Below, in pieces: positions 63,856 to 64,000 of a DNA stretch of 64,000 nucleotides. The stretch is from Siphonodentalium dalli (taxonomy: Eukaryota > Mollusca > Scaphopoda > Gadilida > Siphonodentaliidae): assembly GCA_032622095.1 (NCBI GenBank), contig CP136068.1, positions 9,213,314 to 9,277,313 of the forward strand, in the 5' to 3' direction. The position numbers and the translations under genes are program-made. How positions within the stretch are numbered: position 1 is the first letter of the stretch; the number at the start of each line of letters is the position of its first letter. The notes under the pieces were generated by a model, which did not search any database, had not been told where the DNA came from, and saw only the letters and a list, made by a program, of their open reading frames with translations.

Positions 63856-63998
63856 TTAACACTTTCAGTGCCAAGTCCGATTTTTGTATCAACCCATATT
63901 TCCTTGATCATTTTTCAAATTTATTGATTATAATAATGTGATACATTGATGGAAAGAGCTCTAAGTCTAAAAATCTGACTTGGCACTGAAAGGGTTAA
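63856..63998. mobile_element. TTAA-3 element, right arm mostly deleted
   Basis: TTAA-CACTTTCAGTGCCAAGTCCG with a full left arm, then only TCTGACTTGGCACTGAAAGGG-TTAA. Confidence 0.85.
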
Positions 63999-64000
63999 AG

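Overview
The window is about 64 kb of AT-rich animal nuclear DNA with very few protein-coding exons and a dense load of non-autonomous transposable elements. It looks like a mollusc, most likely a bivalve. The reasons are Helentron-like elements with internal ~155-164 bp tandem monomers (the architecture of bivalve 'pearl' elements), repeats led by GTCCGTCCGTCCG, and frequent ACATGTACATGTA words. This is inference; no species marker was read. Coding content: (1) Two exons of a DUSP19-like dual-specificity phosphatase. One is at 1009-1227 on the minus strand and one, with the catalytic HCX5R motif, is at 19908-20377 on the plus strand. Their splice phases fit each other exactly although they lie on opposite strands, so the locus is inverted, misassembled or duplicated head to head. 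(2) The last two recognisable exons of an unknown minus-strand gene, at 62261-62330 and 36779-37027. They encode a Tyr/Asp/Gly-rich tail ending in a class I PDZ-ligand-like SAV, and are separated by a ~25 kb intron full of transposons. Two further short open frames (28156-28359 plus, 52346-52552 minus) are weak exon or transposon-remnant candidates. Transposon layout: six kinds of elements sit in TTAA target sites (piggyBac-like). TTAA-1 to TTAA-4 all begin TTAA-CCCTTT or a close variant, and TTAA-1, -2 and -4 carry a shared ~70 bp perfect hairpin module (Hp). TTAA-5 begins AGGTACTC and TTAA-6 begins AGGCACAGG. A TA-flanked, almost fully palindromic mariner-like MITE (CAGTAATGC ends) occurs in about 16 copies. 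A ~450 bp element with hairpin ends (CAGAATGAGGTCCCC; here 'GAGG element') occurs in about 9. Others are a GC-rich CCGCTGGACAAAAC element (3 copies), hAT-like elements with 8-bp duplications, two large GCGCTTAAGCGC-palindrome elements, Helentron-like arrays at 8253-9580 and 9826-12165, and a short LTR retrotransposon with a clear primer-binding site at 17755-19831. The nesting is legible: several insertions interrupt another repeat whose uninterrupted sequence can be read, which gives direct empty-site evidence for TTAA targeting. Most open frames of 60-160 codons in this window come from these palindromes or minisatellites and are not genes.
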